NCBI GenBank assembly: GCA_963784645.1 | Contig: CAWARY010000015.1 | Coordinates: forward strand, 638,947 to 702,946 | Direction of reading: 5' to 3' | Source of the DNA: JBBRVW01 sp963784645 | GTDB taxonomy: Bacteria > Actinomycetota > Actinomycetes > JACCUZ01 | Length of the DNA: 64,000 nt | Shown: one piece after another, positions 51,977 to 60,203 of the stretch | How the letters are laid out: each line of letters opens with the position of its first letter | Numbering within the stretch: position 1 is the stretch's first letter | Program-made: the position numbers and the translations under genes | The notes under the pieces: generated by a model | What the model was told of the DNA's origin: nothing | The model's database searches: none | Seen by the model: the letters and a program-made list of their open reading frames with translations, nothing else

Positions 51977-52090
51977 TCAGCCCTGACGCTGCTTGTGACG
52001 TGCGTTGTCGCAGATCACCATGACCCGCCCGTGACGGCGGATCACCTTGCACTTGTCGCAGATCTTCTTGACGCTGGGCTTGACCTTCAT
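51977..52090 (-). CDS. rpmJ: 50S ribosomal protein bL36
   Basis: This 37-residue gene was found by reading the sequence between infA and rpsM. It starts MKVKPSVKKICDKCKVIRRHG and ends ARHKQRQG. Cys11, Cys14, Cys27 and His32 form the zinc-binding C+ set. The ATG is at 52090 and the TGA at 51977-51979. Its size, sequence and position are all typical. Confidence 0.97.
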   Translation of the reverse strand: MKVKPSVKKICDKCKVIRRHGRVMVICDNARHKQRQG

Positions 52091-52137
52091 CGGTGTACTC
52101 AGCCTCGATCTGGGTTACAGCGGTGTGCGGTGACGGC

Positions 52138-52359
52138 TTACTTGTAGCGGTAGACGATGCGCCCGCGGTTGAGGTCGTACGGGCTGAGCTCCACCACGAC
52201 GCGGTCCTCGGGGAGGATCCGGATGTAGTGCTGGCGCATCTTCCCGCTGATGTGGGCGAGGACCTTGTGGCCGTTGGTCAGCTCGACGCGGAAGAACGCG
52301 TTGGGCAGAGCCTCGACCACGGTGCCCTCGATCTCGATGACCCCGTCCTTCTTGGGCAT
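52138..52359 (-). CDS. infA: Translation initiation factor IF-1
   Basis: IF-1 binds the ribosomal A site during initiation. The 73-residue sequence MPKKDGVIEIEGTVVEALPN continues as a standard OB fold ending LNRGRIVYRYK. The ATG at 52359 is preferred over one at 52368 because GGAGG lies just before it and the length is then normal. It is the first gene of the alpha operon and has its own promoter about 165-195 bp upstream. Confidence 0.98.
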   Translation of the reverse strand: MPKKDGVIEIEGTVVEALPNAFFRVELTNGHKVLAHISGKMRQHYIRILPEDRVVVELSPYDLNRGRIVYRYK

Positions 52360-52390
52360 GTCCTCCACATTCCGTTGCCGGTCCTGGTCG

Positions 52391-52415
52391 CCTGCCGGCG
52401 GAGCCGCCGGGCAGG
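52391..52415 (-). other. Hairpin in the infA leader
   Basis: CCTGCCGGCG and CGCCGGGCAGG pair around GAG, with one bulged base, about 30-55 bp before the infA start. It would form in the 5' leader of the alpha operon and might affect translation or premature termination. Confidence 0.5.
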
Positions 52416-52524
52416 GTCGTGCTGGTGGAGCTGTCGTGCTCGGGTGGGCTCACTGGTGACGTGGTCACGCGTGCCGACCCAGCCGCGGGGCGTGCGTGAA
52501 CGAAGGCTCGTGAGCCAGCGGGTG

Positions 52525-52554
52525 AGTCTACGCCACGCCCGCTCGGAGCGCCAA
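52525..52554 (-). promoter_or_regulatory. infA / alpha operon promoter
   Basis: On the minus strand TTGGCG (52549-52554) and TAGACT (52525-52530) are 18 bp apart. It predicts a leader of about 160 nt. A long inverted repeat lies 12 bp upstream of the -35. Confidence 0.7.
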
Positions 52555-52565
52555 AACGGCCCGTC

Positions 52566-52624
52566 TCCATGATCCACAGTGGATCGGTGGGAAAAAGTCC
52601 AACAGATCCCCTGTGGATCATGGA
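52566..52624. repeat. Perfect 14-bp inverted repeat upstream of the infA promoter
   Basis: TCCATGATCCACAG (52566-52579) and CTGTGGATCATGGA (52611-52624) are exact inverted copies with 31 bp between. GTGGATC occurs in several further places within and beside it (for example near 52579 and 52635). It lies 15 bp after the stop of the DUF1707 gene, so it may terminate that gene, or act as an upstream control site for infA. Confidence 0.85.
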
Positions 52625-52639
52625 CTAGGGGCGGGTGGA

Positions 52640-53119
52640 TCACGGACGACGGCGGCCGCGGAGCGTCCGGGCCAGCAGCACCGCGCCCCACGGACCGGCC
52701 ACCCAGACCGGCCAGAAGTAGCCGAAGCCGCCGTCTCCGATGCCGACGGCCGCATACACGGCGACGCAGACCAGCACGGCGGACAGCCAGGCTCCCCAGG
52801 CGGCCCGCAGCGCCGGCCCGGGCGACCCTCCGGCGCGGGCCGGCCGGCCGCTCCCGCGCTCGGCCCGCTCGGGACGGCGGCCGGCGGTCGCCTCGTCCCC
52901 CGTCCGGGCCGGCGTCCGGTCCGGCGGCGCGACGGGCGGGAGGTCGGCGGTGATCGGGGCCAGGTCGCCCATGGTCCGCGCGGTGAGCGCCGCGTCCACG
53001 CGATCTCCGAACTCCTCGACGGTGAGCCGGCCCTCGGCGTGAGCGGCGCGCAACCGGTCGGCCACCGCGTCGCGGTCGGCGTCGGACGCGCGCAGTGCCG
53101 GGTCCCGGTCCCCGCTCAT
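52640..53119 (-). CDS. DUF1707 (SHOCT-like) membrane protein
   Basis: This 159-residue protein starts with a DUF1707 domain: RASDADRDAVADRLRAAHAEGRLTVEEFGDRVDAALTARTMGDL at about residues 10-55. A Pro/Arg-rich linker follows, then two hydrophobic segments (AWLSAVLVCVAVYAAVGIG and FWPVWVAGPWGAVLLARTL). DUF1707 is common in actinobacteria at the N-terminus of small membrane proteins; its function is not known. GGGGGTC lies before the ATG at 53119. It separates map from infA, a place usually empty. Confidence 0.85.
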   Translation of the reverse strand: MSGDRDPALRASDADRDAVADRLRAAHAEGRLTVEEFGDRVDAALTARTMGDLAPITADLPPVAPPDRTPARTGDEATAGRRPERAERGSGRPARAGGSPGPALRAAWGAWLSAVLVCVAVYAAVGIGDGGFGYFWPVWVAGPWGAVLLARTLRGRRRP

Positions 53120-53150
53120 GACCCCCATGGTAGGTCGTCCGCGCCGGACG

Positions 53151-53990
53151 TCACGAGGCCACCTGGATCCCCAGTGCCCCCAGCCGTTCGGCGCCGCCGT
53201 CGAGCGCGGTGAGCACCCACGGTCCGCGCTCGGTGAGCACGAACGTGTGCTCGAAGTGCGCCGCCAGGCCGCCGTCGGCGGTCGACACCGTCCAGCCGTC
53301 GTCCAGCTCCCGGGTGAACCGGGACCCGGCGACGAGCATCGGCTCCACCGCCAGGGCCAGCCCCTTGACCAGCTTGGGACCGCGCCCCGCCCGGCCGTAG
53401 TTGAGCAGGTGCGGCTCCTGGTGCATCTCCGTCCCGATGCCGTGGCCGCCGTACTCCTCGACGATCCCGTAGGCGCCCTGGGAGCGCACGTAGCTCTCGA
53501 TCGCATGGCTGATGTCGCTGAGCCGGCCGCCCAGCCGGGCGGCAGCGAAGCCGCGCCACATCGACTCCTCCGTCACTCGGAGCAGCTCACGGGCCACGTC
53601 GGTCACCTCGCCGACCCCGACGGTGATGGCGGCGTCGCCGTGCCAGCCCTCGAGGATCGCCCCGCAGTCGATCGAGATGACGTCGCCGTCGCGCAGGGCA
53701 CGGGGGCCGGGGATGCCGTGGACCACCTCGTCGTTGACCGAGGCACAGATCGAGGCGGGGAACGGCGGTATCGACGGATGCGGCTGATAGCCCTTGAACG
53801 ACGGGACGGCGCCGGCCGACCGGATGGTCGACTCGGCCAGGTCGTCGAGGTCCTGGGTGGTCGTGCCAGGGACGGCGGCGGCCCGTAGCGCCTCGAGGGT
53901 GCGGCCGACCACGAGGCCCGCCGCCCGCATCAGGGCCACCTCGGCGTCGGTCTTGATCTGGATCATCGGCTCGCGCTTCTTCCGGAACAC
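53151..53990 (-). CDS. map: Methionine aminopeptidase, type I
   Basis: This enzyme removes the initiator Met from new proteins with a two-metal site. The 279-residue sequence has all ligands in order: Asp in SIDCGAILEGWHGDAA (two Asp), His in GGHGIGTEMHQEP, Glu in AVEPMLVAGS and Glu in FVLTERGPWV region. The GTG at 53990 is used; an ATG at 53966 (MIQIKTDAE) is an alternative. It follows adk by 33 bp in the secY-adk-map unit. Confidence 0.96.
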   Translation of the reverse strand: MFRKKREPMIQIKTDAEVALMRAAGLVVGRTLEALRAAAVPGTTTQDLDDLAESTIRSAGAVPSFKGYQPHPSIPPFPASICASVNDEVVHGIPGPRALRDGDVISIDCGAILEGWHGDAAITVGVGEVTDVARELLRVTEESMWRGFAAARLGGRLSDISHAIESYVRSQGAYGIVEEYGGHGIGTEMHQEPHLLNYGRAGRGPKLVKGLALAVEPMLVAGSRFTRELDDGWTVSTADGGLAAHFEHTFVLTERGPWVLTALDGGAERLGALGIQVAS

Positions 53991-54023
53991 GTCGTCTGCG
54001 TCATTCGCTCGGATCGGCGGCTG

Positions 54024-54677
54024 TCAGTCGCCGAAGCGGCGCAGCACGTTGATGGCGCGGTCGGTGACGTCCTCGACCGGCCCGGTGGCGTCGACGCCGC
54101 GGAGCAGCCCCTTGTCGCCGTAGTAGCCGATCAGGGGGGAGGTCTGGTCGGCGTACACCTCGAGCCGGTGCCGGATGGTGTCCTCGCTGTCGTCGTCGCG
54201 CTGGAACAGCTCGCCGCTGCAGCGGTCGCAGACGCCCTCGTCGGCCGGCGGGTCGAAGTCGAGATGCCACACGTGACCGCACCGGCGGCAGGTGCGGCGT
54301 CCGGACAGCCGACGGACGACCTCCTCGTCGTCGACGACCAGCTCCAGGACGACGTCGACGGCGGTGGTGTGCTCGGCCAACATTCCGTCGAGGACCTCCG
54401 CCTGGTGCACCGTGCGCGGGAACCCGTCGAGCAGGAAGCCCTCGCTGACGTCGTCGTACAGCAGCCTTTCCTTGACCATCCCGATGGTGACCTCGTCGGG
54501 CACCAGGTCACCGGCGTCCATGTACTTGCGCGCCTCGAGACCGAGCTCGGTCCCCTCGCTCACGTTCGCGCGGAAGATGTCGCCCGTCGAGATCTTCGGG
54601 ACGGCGAAGTGCGAGGAGATGAACTGGGCCTGGGTGCCCTTCCCGGCACCGGGCGGCCCGACGAGGACGAGTCGCAT
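54024..54677 (-). CDS. adk: Adenylate kinase, zinc-LID form
   Basis: Adenylate kinase balances ATP, ADP and AMP. The 217-residue enzyme has the P-loop LVGPPGAGKGTQ, STGDIFRANV, GFLLDGFPRT and a long LID with four Cys in CRRCGHVWH and CDRC, a structural zinc site. It lies between secY and map, as is usual. Confidence 0.97.
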   Translation of the reverse strand: MRLVLVGPPGAGKGTQAQFISSHFAVPKISTGDIFRANVSEGTELGLEARKYMDAGDLVPDEVTIGMVKERLLYDDVSEGFLLDGFPRTVHQAEVLDGMLAEHTTAVDVVLELVVDDEEVVRRLSGRRTCRRCGHVWHLDFDPPADEGVCDRCSGELFQRDDDSEDTIRHRLEVYADQTSPLIGYYGDKGLLRGVDATGPVEDVTDRAINVLRRFGD

Positions 54678-54741
54678 CAGGACCCCTCCTTGCCCGACCC
54701 GCTCCGGGGCGTCGTCATCGGCGACGTCATCGCGGACGGCA

Positions 54742-56046
54742 CTACCGGAGGAAGCCCTCGTAGTTGCGCTGCTGGAGCTGGCTCTCGATCTGCTTCACCG
54801 TCTCGAGGCCGACTCCGACGATGATCAGGATGGCGGTGCCACCGAACGGGAAGTTCGAGTTGGCGTTGAACAGTGCCAGCGCCATCAGCGGGATCAGCGC
54901 GATCGCGCCGAGGTACAGAGCACCAGGAAGAGTGATGCGGGAGAGGACGTAGTCGAGGTACTCGGCAGTCGGCCGGCCGGCCCGGATGCCCGGGATGAAG
55001 CCGCCGTACTTCTTCATGTTGTCGGCGACCTCGGTCGGGTTGAACGTGATCGCCACATAGAAGTAGGTGAAGAACAGGATCAGGCCGAAGTACAGCGCCA
55101 TGTAGAGCGGGTGGTCACCGCGGACGAGGTACGTCTGGACCCACGTGGCCCAGGCCGGCGGGTCCTGCTGGTTGGTGAGGTTGACCGCCAGCGCAGGCAG
55201 GTAGAGCAGCGAGGACGCGAAGATCACCGGGATGACGCCGGCCTGGTTGACCTTGAGGGGGATGTAGGTCGACGAGCCGCCGTACATCCGACGGCCGACC
55301 ATCCGCTTGGCGTACTGCACCGGGATGCGGCGCTGGGCCTGCTCGACGAAGACGACCAGCGCGACCAGGACGAGCCCGGCGGCGACGACCACCATGAAGA
55401 CGCCCCAGCCCTTGGTGATCTTGATCTGCCAGAGCGAGGTCGGGAAGCCGGCTGCGATCGAGGTGAAGATGAGCAGCGACATGCCGTTGCCGATGCCCCG
55501 GTCGGTGATGAGCTCGCCGAGCCACATGATGACGCCCGTGCCGGAGGTCATGACGACGACCATCACGATGATGCCGAAGATGCCGATGTCGGTGTAGATG
55601 ATGTCGTTCTGACAGCCGCGGAACAGCTGCCCGGGCTGGCGGGCCAGCGCGATCAGGCCGGTCGACTGCAGGATCGCGAGGCCGATCGTGAGGTACCGGG
55701 TGTACTGCGTGAGCCGGGCGGTGCCGGACTGGCCCTCCTTCTTGAGGGCCTCGAACCGCGGGATCACCACGGTGAGCAGCTGCACGATGATGCTCGCGGT
55801 GATGTACGGCATGATCCCGAGCGCGAAGATCGACAGCTGCAGGAGCGCGCCACCGCTGAAGAGATTGATCAGGCTGTAGAGACCCGTGTCGGCGTTGTTG
55901 TCGATGCAGTCCTGCACAGCCTGGTAGGACACGCCCGGGGTCGGCATGACCGAACCGAGTCGGAAGAGCGCCATGATCCCCATCGAGAAGAGGATCTTCG
56001 AGCGCAGGTCAGGCGTACGGAACGCCCGAGCGAACGCGGTGAGCAC
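54742..56046 (-). CDS. secY: Protein translocase subunit SecY
   Basis: SecY is the channel of the Sec protein-export machine in the cytoplasmic membrane. The 434-residue protein has ten membrane segments; clear elements are the plug region after ILFSMGIMALFRLGSVMPTPGV, GIMPYITASIIVQLL, and NPTEVADNMKKYGGFIPGIRAGRPTAEYL. It lies 315 bp below rplO, a larger gap than in many relatives, and starts secY-adk-map. Confidence 0.98.
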   Translation of the reverse strand: MLTAFARAFRTPDLRSKILFSMGIMALFRLGSVMPTPGVSYQAVQDCIDNNADTGLYSLINLFSGGALLQLSIFALGIMPYITASIIVQLLTVVIPRFEALKKEGQSGTARLTQYTRYLTIGLAILQSTGLIALARQPGQLFRGCQNDIIYTDIGIFGIIVMVVVMTSGTGVIMWLGELITDRGIGNGMSLLIFTSIAAGFPTSLWQIKITKGWGVFMVVVAAGLVLVALVVFVEQAQRRIPVQYAKRMVGRRMYGGSSTYIPLKVNQAGVIPVIFASSLLYLPALAVNLTNQQDPPAWATWVQTYLVRGDHPLYMALYFGLILFFTYFYVAITFNPTEVADNMKKYGGFIPGIRAGRPTAEYLDYVLSRITLPGALYLGAIALIPLMALALFNANSNFPFGGTAILIIVGVGLETVKQIESQLQQRNYEGFLR

Positions 56047-56361
56047 GAGATCCTCCGAGGGTCACGTCCTGTCCACCGCAGGCGGCGGGCAGGAGGGCTT
56101 GCGGGGCGCCGGCGTGTGGAGCCAGGACCGACAGGGACTCTAACAGCCCGATCCGGCCCTCCCCCCGCCAACGGCGTGGCCGGACGTTCAGGCCAGTGCG
56201 CCGCCCCCGATGCGTCGTGTGGCGCGTCGTGGCAGTTCCAGAGCCTGAAATCTGCCACGACGCGCCACTCAACACGTGGGCCAGAGGCGGACGGCGATCG
56301 GGCCGTCCCTCCTCCGAAGCCGCTTCTTGATCTTGGCCTTGCCTGAACAGCGAGGCGAGCC
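56047..56361. other. 315-bp gap between rplO and secY
   Basis: The gap contains a dispersed hairpin (56219-56268) and, on the minus strand, a TAGAGT (56137-56142) that could be the -10 of a secY promoter, without a clear -35. No gene was found in it. Confidence 0.7.
56219..56268. repeat. Dispersed hairpin, GTGGCGCGT family, copy B
   Basis: GTGGCGCGTCGTGGCAG (56219-56235) and CTGCCACGACGCGCCAC (56252-56268) form a perfect 17-bp stem with a 16-base loop. Copy A at 10044-10093 has the same stem length, loop length and the same flanking TCAAC. Confidence 0.88.
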
Positions 56362-56802
56362 TCAGAGCAGCGTCGCGGTGCCCCCGGCAGCCTCGATCTT
56401 GGCCTTGGCGCTGGCCGAGAACCGGTGTGCGCTGACCTGCAGCTGGACACCTGCCTCGCCGTCGCCGAGGACCTTGACGAGCTCGCCCTTGCGGACGGCG
56501 CCCTTGCCGACCAGGTCCTCGACCGTCACCGCGCCACCGTCCGGGAACAGGGCGGTGAGCTTGTCGAGGTTCACGACCTGGTACTCGGTGCGGAACGGGT
56601 TGGTGAAGCCGCGGAGCTTGGGCAGGCGCATGTGCAGGGGCATCTGACCGCCCTCGAAGCGGGCCGGCACCTGGTAGCGCGCCTTGGTGCCCTTGGTGCC
56701 GCGGCCGGCCGTCTTGCCCTTGGAAGCCTCGCCTCGACCCACGCGGGTCTTGGCGGTCTTGGCCCCGGGCGCCGGGCGCAGGTGATGGACCTTGAGCGTC
56801 AT
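56362..56802 (-). CDS. rplO: 50S ribosomal protein uL15
   Basis: The ATG at 56802 gives 146 residues. The sequence has LRPAPGAKTAKTRVGRGEASKGKTAGRGTKG, typical of the loop that enters rRNA, and GGQMPLHMRLPKLRGFTNPF. It lies 2 bp after rpmD. The long frame upstream is a shadow of rpmD and rpsE. Confidence 0.98.
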   Translation of the reverse strand: MTLKVHHLRPAPGAKTAKTRVGRGEASKGKTAGRGTKGTKARYQVPARFEGGQMPLHMRLPKLRGFTNPFRTEYQVVNLDKLTALFPDGGAVTVEDLVGKGAVRKGELVKVLGDGEAGVQLQVSAHRFSASAKAKIEAAGGTATLL

Positions 56803-56804
56803 GG

Positions 56805-56990
56805 TTAGTCGACCTCCTCGACGGTGACCAGGTGCCGCACCGTGTTGACCATGCCGCGGATCTCGGGGCGGTCCTCCTTGACGACGACGTCGTGGAGGCG
56901 CTTGAGCCCGAGCGTGCGCAGCGTCTCGCGCTGGTTCTTCTTGCCACCGATCCCGGACCGGGTCTGGGTGACCTTGAGCCGCTTGCCCAT
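56805..56990 (-). CDS. rpmD: 50S ribosomal protein uL30
   Basis: This 61-residue protein has KVTQTRSGIGGKKNQRETLRTLGLKRLHD and the end VRHLVTVEEVD. Its ATG overlaps the rpsE stop by one base (TGATG), which suggests coupled translation. Confidence 0.97.
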   Translation of the reverse strand: MGKRLKVTQTRSGIGGKKNQRETLRTLGLKRLHDVVVKEDRPEIRGMVNTVRHLVTVEEVD

Positions 56991-57601
56991 CAGGAGCCCA
57001 TCCCGGCGGCACGCGCCCGCAGGAGCGCCGCGGGTGCGACGTCCTCGAGCGGCAGCCCGCGGCGGGCCGCGACGGCCTCAGGACGCTCGAGGCCCTGGAG
57101 GGCCGCGACCGTCGCGTGCACGATGTTGATCGGGTTGGACGACCCGAGCGACTTCGACAGCACGTCGTGGATGCCGGCGCACTCGAGCACGGCACGCACC
57201 GGACCACCGGCGATGACGCCGGTACCCGGGGACGCCGGCTTCAGCATGACGACACCCGCAGCCTTCTCGCCCTGGATGGGGTGCGGGATGGTGCCCTGGA
57301 TGCGCGGGACCTTGAAGAAGTGCTTCTTGGCCTCCTCGACGCCCTTGGCGATCGCGGCCGGCACCTCCTTGGCCTTGCCGTAGCCGACACCGACGGTGCC
57401 GTCGCCGTCGCCCACGACCACGAGGGCCGTGAAGCTGAAGCGGCGACCGCCCTTGACGACCTTGGCGACACGGTTGATGGCGACGACGCGCTCGACGAAC
57501 GCGGTCTTCTCGGCAGCACCGCCACCTCGACTGTCGCGGCGGTCGCGGCGGTTGCCGTCGCTCCCGCCGGCAGCGCCACCTCGACGCTGGGGTCCGGGCA
57601 T
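56990..57601 (-). CDS. rpsE: 30S ribosomal protein uS5
   Basis: This 203-residue protein has the dsRNA-binding core FVERVVAINRVAKVVKGGRRFSFTALVVVGD and IIAGGPVRAVLE-type region (GVIAGGPVRAVLECAGIHDVLSKSLGS). A Gly/Arg-rich N-terminal tail of about 30 residues precedes it. Helps decoding accuracy. It follows rplR by 49 bp. Confidence 0.98.
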   Translation of the reverse strand: MPGPQRRGGAAGGSDGNRRDRRDSRGGGAAEKTAFVERVVAINRVAKVVKGGRRFSFTALVVVGDGDGTVGVGYGKAKEVPAAIAKGVEEAKKHFFKVPRIQGTIPHPIQGEKAAGVVMLKPASPGTGVIAGGPVRAVLECAGIHDVLSKSLGSSNPINIVHATVAALQGLERPEAVAARRGLPLEDVAPAALLRARAAGMGS

Positions 57602-57650
57602 CAGTGGTCCCTCTTCTCACACATCGGGTACGAACTCATCTCGGTGAAGG

Positions 57651-58028
57651 TCACAGGGCCAGCCCTGCTTCGCGGGCGCCGTCGGCTATCGCGGCGACCC
57701 GGCCGTGGTAGCGGTTGCCACCCCGGTCGAAGACGACCGACTCGACTCCGGCGGCCTTGGCGCGCTCGCCGACGAGCTCGCCGACCTTGCGGGCCTTGGC
57801 GGTCTTGTCGCCGTCGAAGCCGCGCAGGTCGGCCTCCATGGTCGAGGCGTACGCGAGGGTCTTGCCGACGACGTCGTCGACGACCTGGACGAAGACGTGC
57901 CGGGTCGACCGGGTCACGACGAGACGCGGGCGCGACGTGGTGCCGCTCACCCGCTTGCGGACCCGCAGGTGACGGCGGGCCCTGGCGACGTTCTTGTCGC
58001 CGCGGCGGATCTTGATTGCCAGCGACAT
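57651..58028 (-). CDS. rplR: 50S ribosomal protein uL18
   Basis: This 125-residue 5S rRNA-binding protein has RARRHLRVRKRVSGTTSRPRLVV, HVFVQVVDDVVGKTLAYAST and the C-terminal VVFDRGGNRYHGRVAAIADGAREAGL. It starts 2 bp after rplF ends. Confidence 0.98.
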   Translation of the reverse strand: MSLAIKIRRGDKNVARARRHLRVRKRVSGTTSRPRLVVTRSTRHVFVQVVDDVVGKTLAYASTMEADLRGFDGDKTAKARKVGELVGERAKAAGVESVVFDRGGNRYHGRVAAIADGAREAGLAL

Positions 58029-58030
58029 GG

Positions 58031-58570
58031 TTACTTACCAGCCTTTCCGGCCTTGCGGCGGATGACCTCGCCCTGGTACCGCACGCCCTTGCCCTTGTAC
58101 GGGTCGGGCTTGCGGAGCTTGCGGATGTTGGCGGCCACCTCGCCCACCTTCTGCTTGTCGACACCCGACACCGAGAACCGGGTGGGGGTCTCGACGACGA
58201 ACGAGATGCCGTCCGGCGCCTTGACGACGACCGGGTGCGAGAAGCCGAGCGCGAACTCCAGGTCGCTGCCCTTGGCGACGACGCGGTAGCCGGTGCCGAC
58301 GATCTCGAGCACCTTCGTGTAGCCCTCGGTCACGCCCTGGACCATGTTGGCCACCAGGGTGCGCGACAGGCCGTGCAGCGCGCGGTTGGTCCGCTCGTCG
58401 TTGGGGCGGGTCACCTGGAGGGTGCCGTCCTCGGCGCGGGTGATCTGGATCGGCTCGGCCACGGTGTGCTCGAGAGTGCCCTTGGGGCCCTTCACGGTGA
58501 CCGCCTGGCCGTCGAGGGAGACCTCGACGCCCGAGGGCACGGTGATCGGGAGACGTCCGATGCGCGACAT
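58031..58570 (-). CDS. rplF: 50S ribosomal protein uL6
   Basis: The 179-residue sequence opens SRIGRLPITVPSGVEVSLDGQAVTVKGPKG and ends near KPDPYKGKGVRYQGEVIRRKAGK, the signature of this protein near the GTPase-associated region. It follows rpsH by 12 bp. Confidence 0.98.
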   Translation of the reverse strand: MSRIGRLPITVPSGVEVSLDGQAVTVKGPKGTLEHTVAEPIQITRAEDGTLQVTRPNDERTNRALHGLSRTLVANMVQGVTEGYTKVLEIVGTGYRVVAKGSDLEFALGFSHPVVVKAPDGISFVVETPTRFSVSGVDKQKVGEVAANIRKLRKPDPYKGKGVRYQGEVIRRKAGKAGK

Positions 58571-58582
58571 GTCAGCTGCCCC

Positions 58583-58990
58583 TTACCAGACGTAGGCGAG
58601 GACTTCCCCACCCACGCCCTTCTTGCCGGCCTGGCGGTCCGTGAGGAGGCCCGACGACGACGAGATGATCGCGACGCCGAGGCCGCCGAGGACGCGCGGG
58701 AGGTTCGTGGACTTGGCGTAGACCCGCAGGCCGGGCTTGCTGATCCGCTTGATGCCGGCGATCGAGCGCTCCCGGTTGGGGCCGTACTTGAGGTCGAGCA
58801 CGAGCGTCTTGCCGACCTCGTCCTCGGTGGGCTCCTCGACGTGCCAGCCGCCGATGTAGCCCTCCTGCTGGAGGATCTCGGCAACGTGCGTCTTGAGCTT
58901 GCTGCTCGGCATGGCCACGGTGTCGTGGTACGCCGTGTTCGCGTTGCGCAGACGGGTGAGCATGTCTGCGATCGGATCGGTCATCGTCAT
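58583..58990 (-). CDS. rpsH: 30S ribosomal protein uS8
   Basis: This 135-residue protein has DPIADMLTRLRNANTAYHDTVAMPSSKLK and the C-terminal VLGGLGVAIISSSSGLLTDRQA-type motif. In E. coli uS8 controls the spc operon by binding its mRNA. The ATG at 58990 is used; one at 58984 is also possible. Confidence 0.97.
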   Translation of the reverse strand: MTMTDPIADMLTRLRNANTAYHDTVAMPSSKLKTHVAEILQQEGYIGGWHVEEPTEDEVGKTLVLDLKYGPNRERSIAGIKRISKPGLRVYAKSTNLPRVLGGLGVAIISSSSGLLTDRQAGKKGVGGEVLAYVW

Positions 58991-59086
58991 GGCTTGTGCC
59001 GCTTTCTCGCCGGGGTTTCCACGCCGCCCGTGGGGCGGTGCGGACCTACGGCGTTCTGAGAGGTTCTCGAAGAGGTCGGGATGCGC

Positions 59087-59272
59087 TTACCAGCTGCTCT
59101 TGGTGATGCCGGGGAGCTCGCCCGCGTGGGCCATCTCCCGGAAGCACACCCGGCACAGGCCGAACTTGCGGTAGACCGAGTGCGGCCGGCCGCACCGCTG
59201 GCAGCGGGTGTAGCCGCGCACCTTGAACTTGGGCTTGGCGTTCGCCTTGTTGACGAGGGCGGTCTTGGCCAT
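59087..59272 (-). CDS. rpsN: 30S ribosomal protein uS14, zinc-binding type Z
   Basis: This short 61-residue form has Cys24, Cys27, Cys40 and Cys43 (RCQRCG and CRVC), the zinc site of type Z S14. It ends AGELPGITKSSW. It lies 2 bp after rplE. Confidence 0.98.
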   Translation of the reverse strand: MAKTALVNKANAKPKFKVRGYTRCQRCGRPHSVYRKFGLCRVCFREMAHAGELPGITKSSW

Positions 59273-59274
59273 GG

Positions 59275-59856
59275 TCAGGCCTCCTTGAACGGGAAACCGA
59301 GGTGCCGCAGCAGGGCACGACCCTCGTCGTCGGTACGGGCGGTGGTCACGACCGTGATGTCCATGCCCCGGACCCGGTCGATGCGGTCCTGGTCGATCTC
59401 GTGGAACATCGACTGCTCGTTGAGTCCGAACGTGTAGTTGCCGTTGCCGTCGAACTGCTTCGGCGACAGGCCACGGAAGTCACGGATGCGCGGGAGCGCG
59501 AGCGACAGCAGGCGGTCGAGGAACTCCCACATCCGGTCCCCACGCAGGGTCACGTGACAACCGATCGGCATGCCCTCGCGCAGCTTGAACTGCGCGATGG
59601 ACTTGCGGGACTTGGTGACCTGGGGCTTCTGGCCGGTGATGGTGGCCAGGTCCTTGATCGCGCCGTCGATGAGCTTGGAGTCCTTGGCGGCATCGCCGAC
59701 ACCCATGTTGACCACGATCTTGACCAGACCGGGGACCTGCATGATGTTGGCGAAGTCGAAGTCCTCGCGCAGCTGGCCGACGATCTCGTCGCGGTAGCGC
59801 GACTTGAGGCGCGGCTTCGAGGCCACAGCCTGCTCGTCCGTTGATGTAGTGCTCAT
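59275..59856 (-). CDS. rplE: 50S ribosomal protein uL5
   Basis: This 193-residue 5S rRNA-binding protein has NIMQVPGLVKIVVNMGVGDAAKDSK and the RDFRGLSPKQFDGNGNYTFGLNEQSMF motif. An N-terminal tail of about 15 residues is extra. The ATG overlaps the rplX stop by one base. Confidence 0.98.
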   Translation of the reverse strand: MSTTSTDEQAVASKPRLKSRYRDEIVGQLREDFDFANIMQVPGLVKIVVNMGVGDAAKDSKLIDGAIKDLATITGQKPQVTKSRKSIAQFKLREGMPIGCHVTLRGDRMWEFLDRLLSLALPRIRDFRGLSPKQFDGNGNYTFGLNEQSMFHEIDQDRIDRVRGMDITVVTTARTDDEGRALLRHLGFPFKEA

Positions 59857-60200
59857 CAGATGTCCTCACCGGTCCGCTTGGCGTAGCGGACACGCACGGT
59901 CTTCTCCTGGCCGTCGCGGTCGACCTTCTCGACGCGATAGCCGACGCGGCTGCCGACCTTCTTGCCCTCGACCTCGACCACGAGCATGACGTTGCTGACG
60001 TGGACCGGGGCCTCCTGGGTCACGATGCCGCCGGTCTTGGCACCGCGGGCGGACTGGCCGACCTTCGTGTGCTTCTTGATCCGGTTGACACCCTCGACCA
60101 GGACCTTGCTGTTCTCCGGGTAGGCCTCGATGACCTTGCCGGTGACGCCCTTGTCCTTGCCGGTGACCACGATGACGCGGTCGCCCTTCTTGATCTTCAT
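59856..60200 (-). CDS. rplX: 50S ribosomal protein uL24
   Basis: The 114-residue protein has the KOW motif in KIKKGDRVIVVTGKDKGVTGKVIEAYPENSKVLVEGVN. It helps start large-subunit assembly. It lies 3 bp after rplN. Confidence 0.98.
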   Translation of the reverse strand: MKIKKGDRVIVVTGKDKGVTGKVIEAYPENSKVLVEGVNRIKKHTKVGQSARGAKTGGIVTQEAPVHVSNVMLVVEVEGKKVGSRVGYRVEKVDRDGQEKTVRVRYAKRTGEDI

Positions 60201-60203
60201 CGG

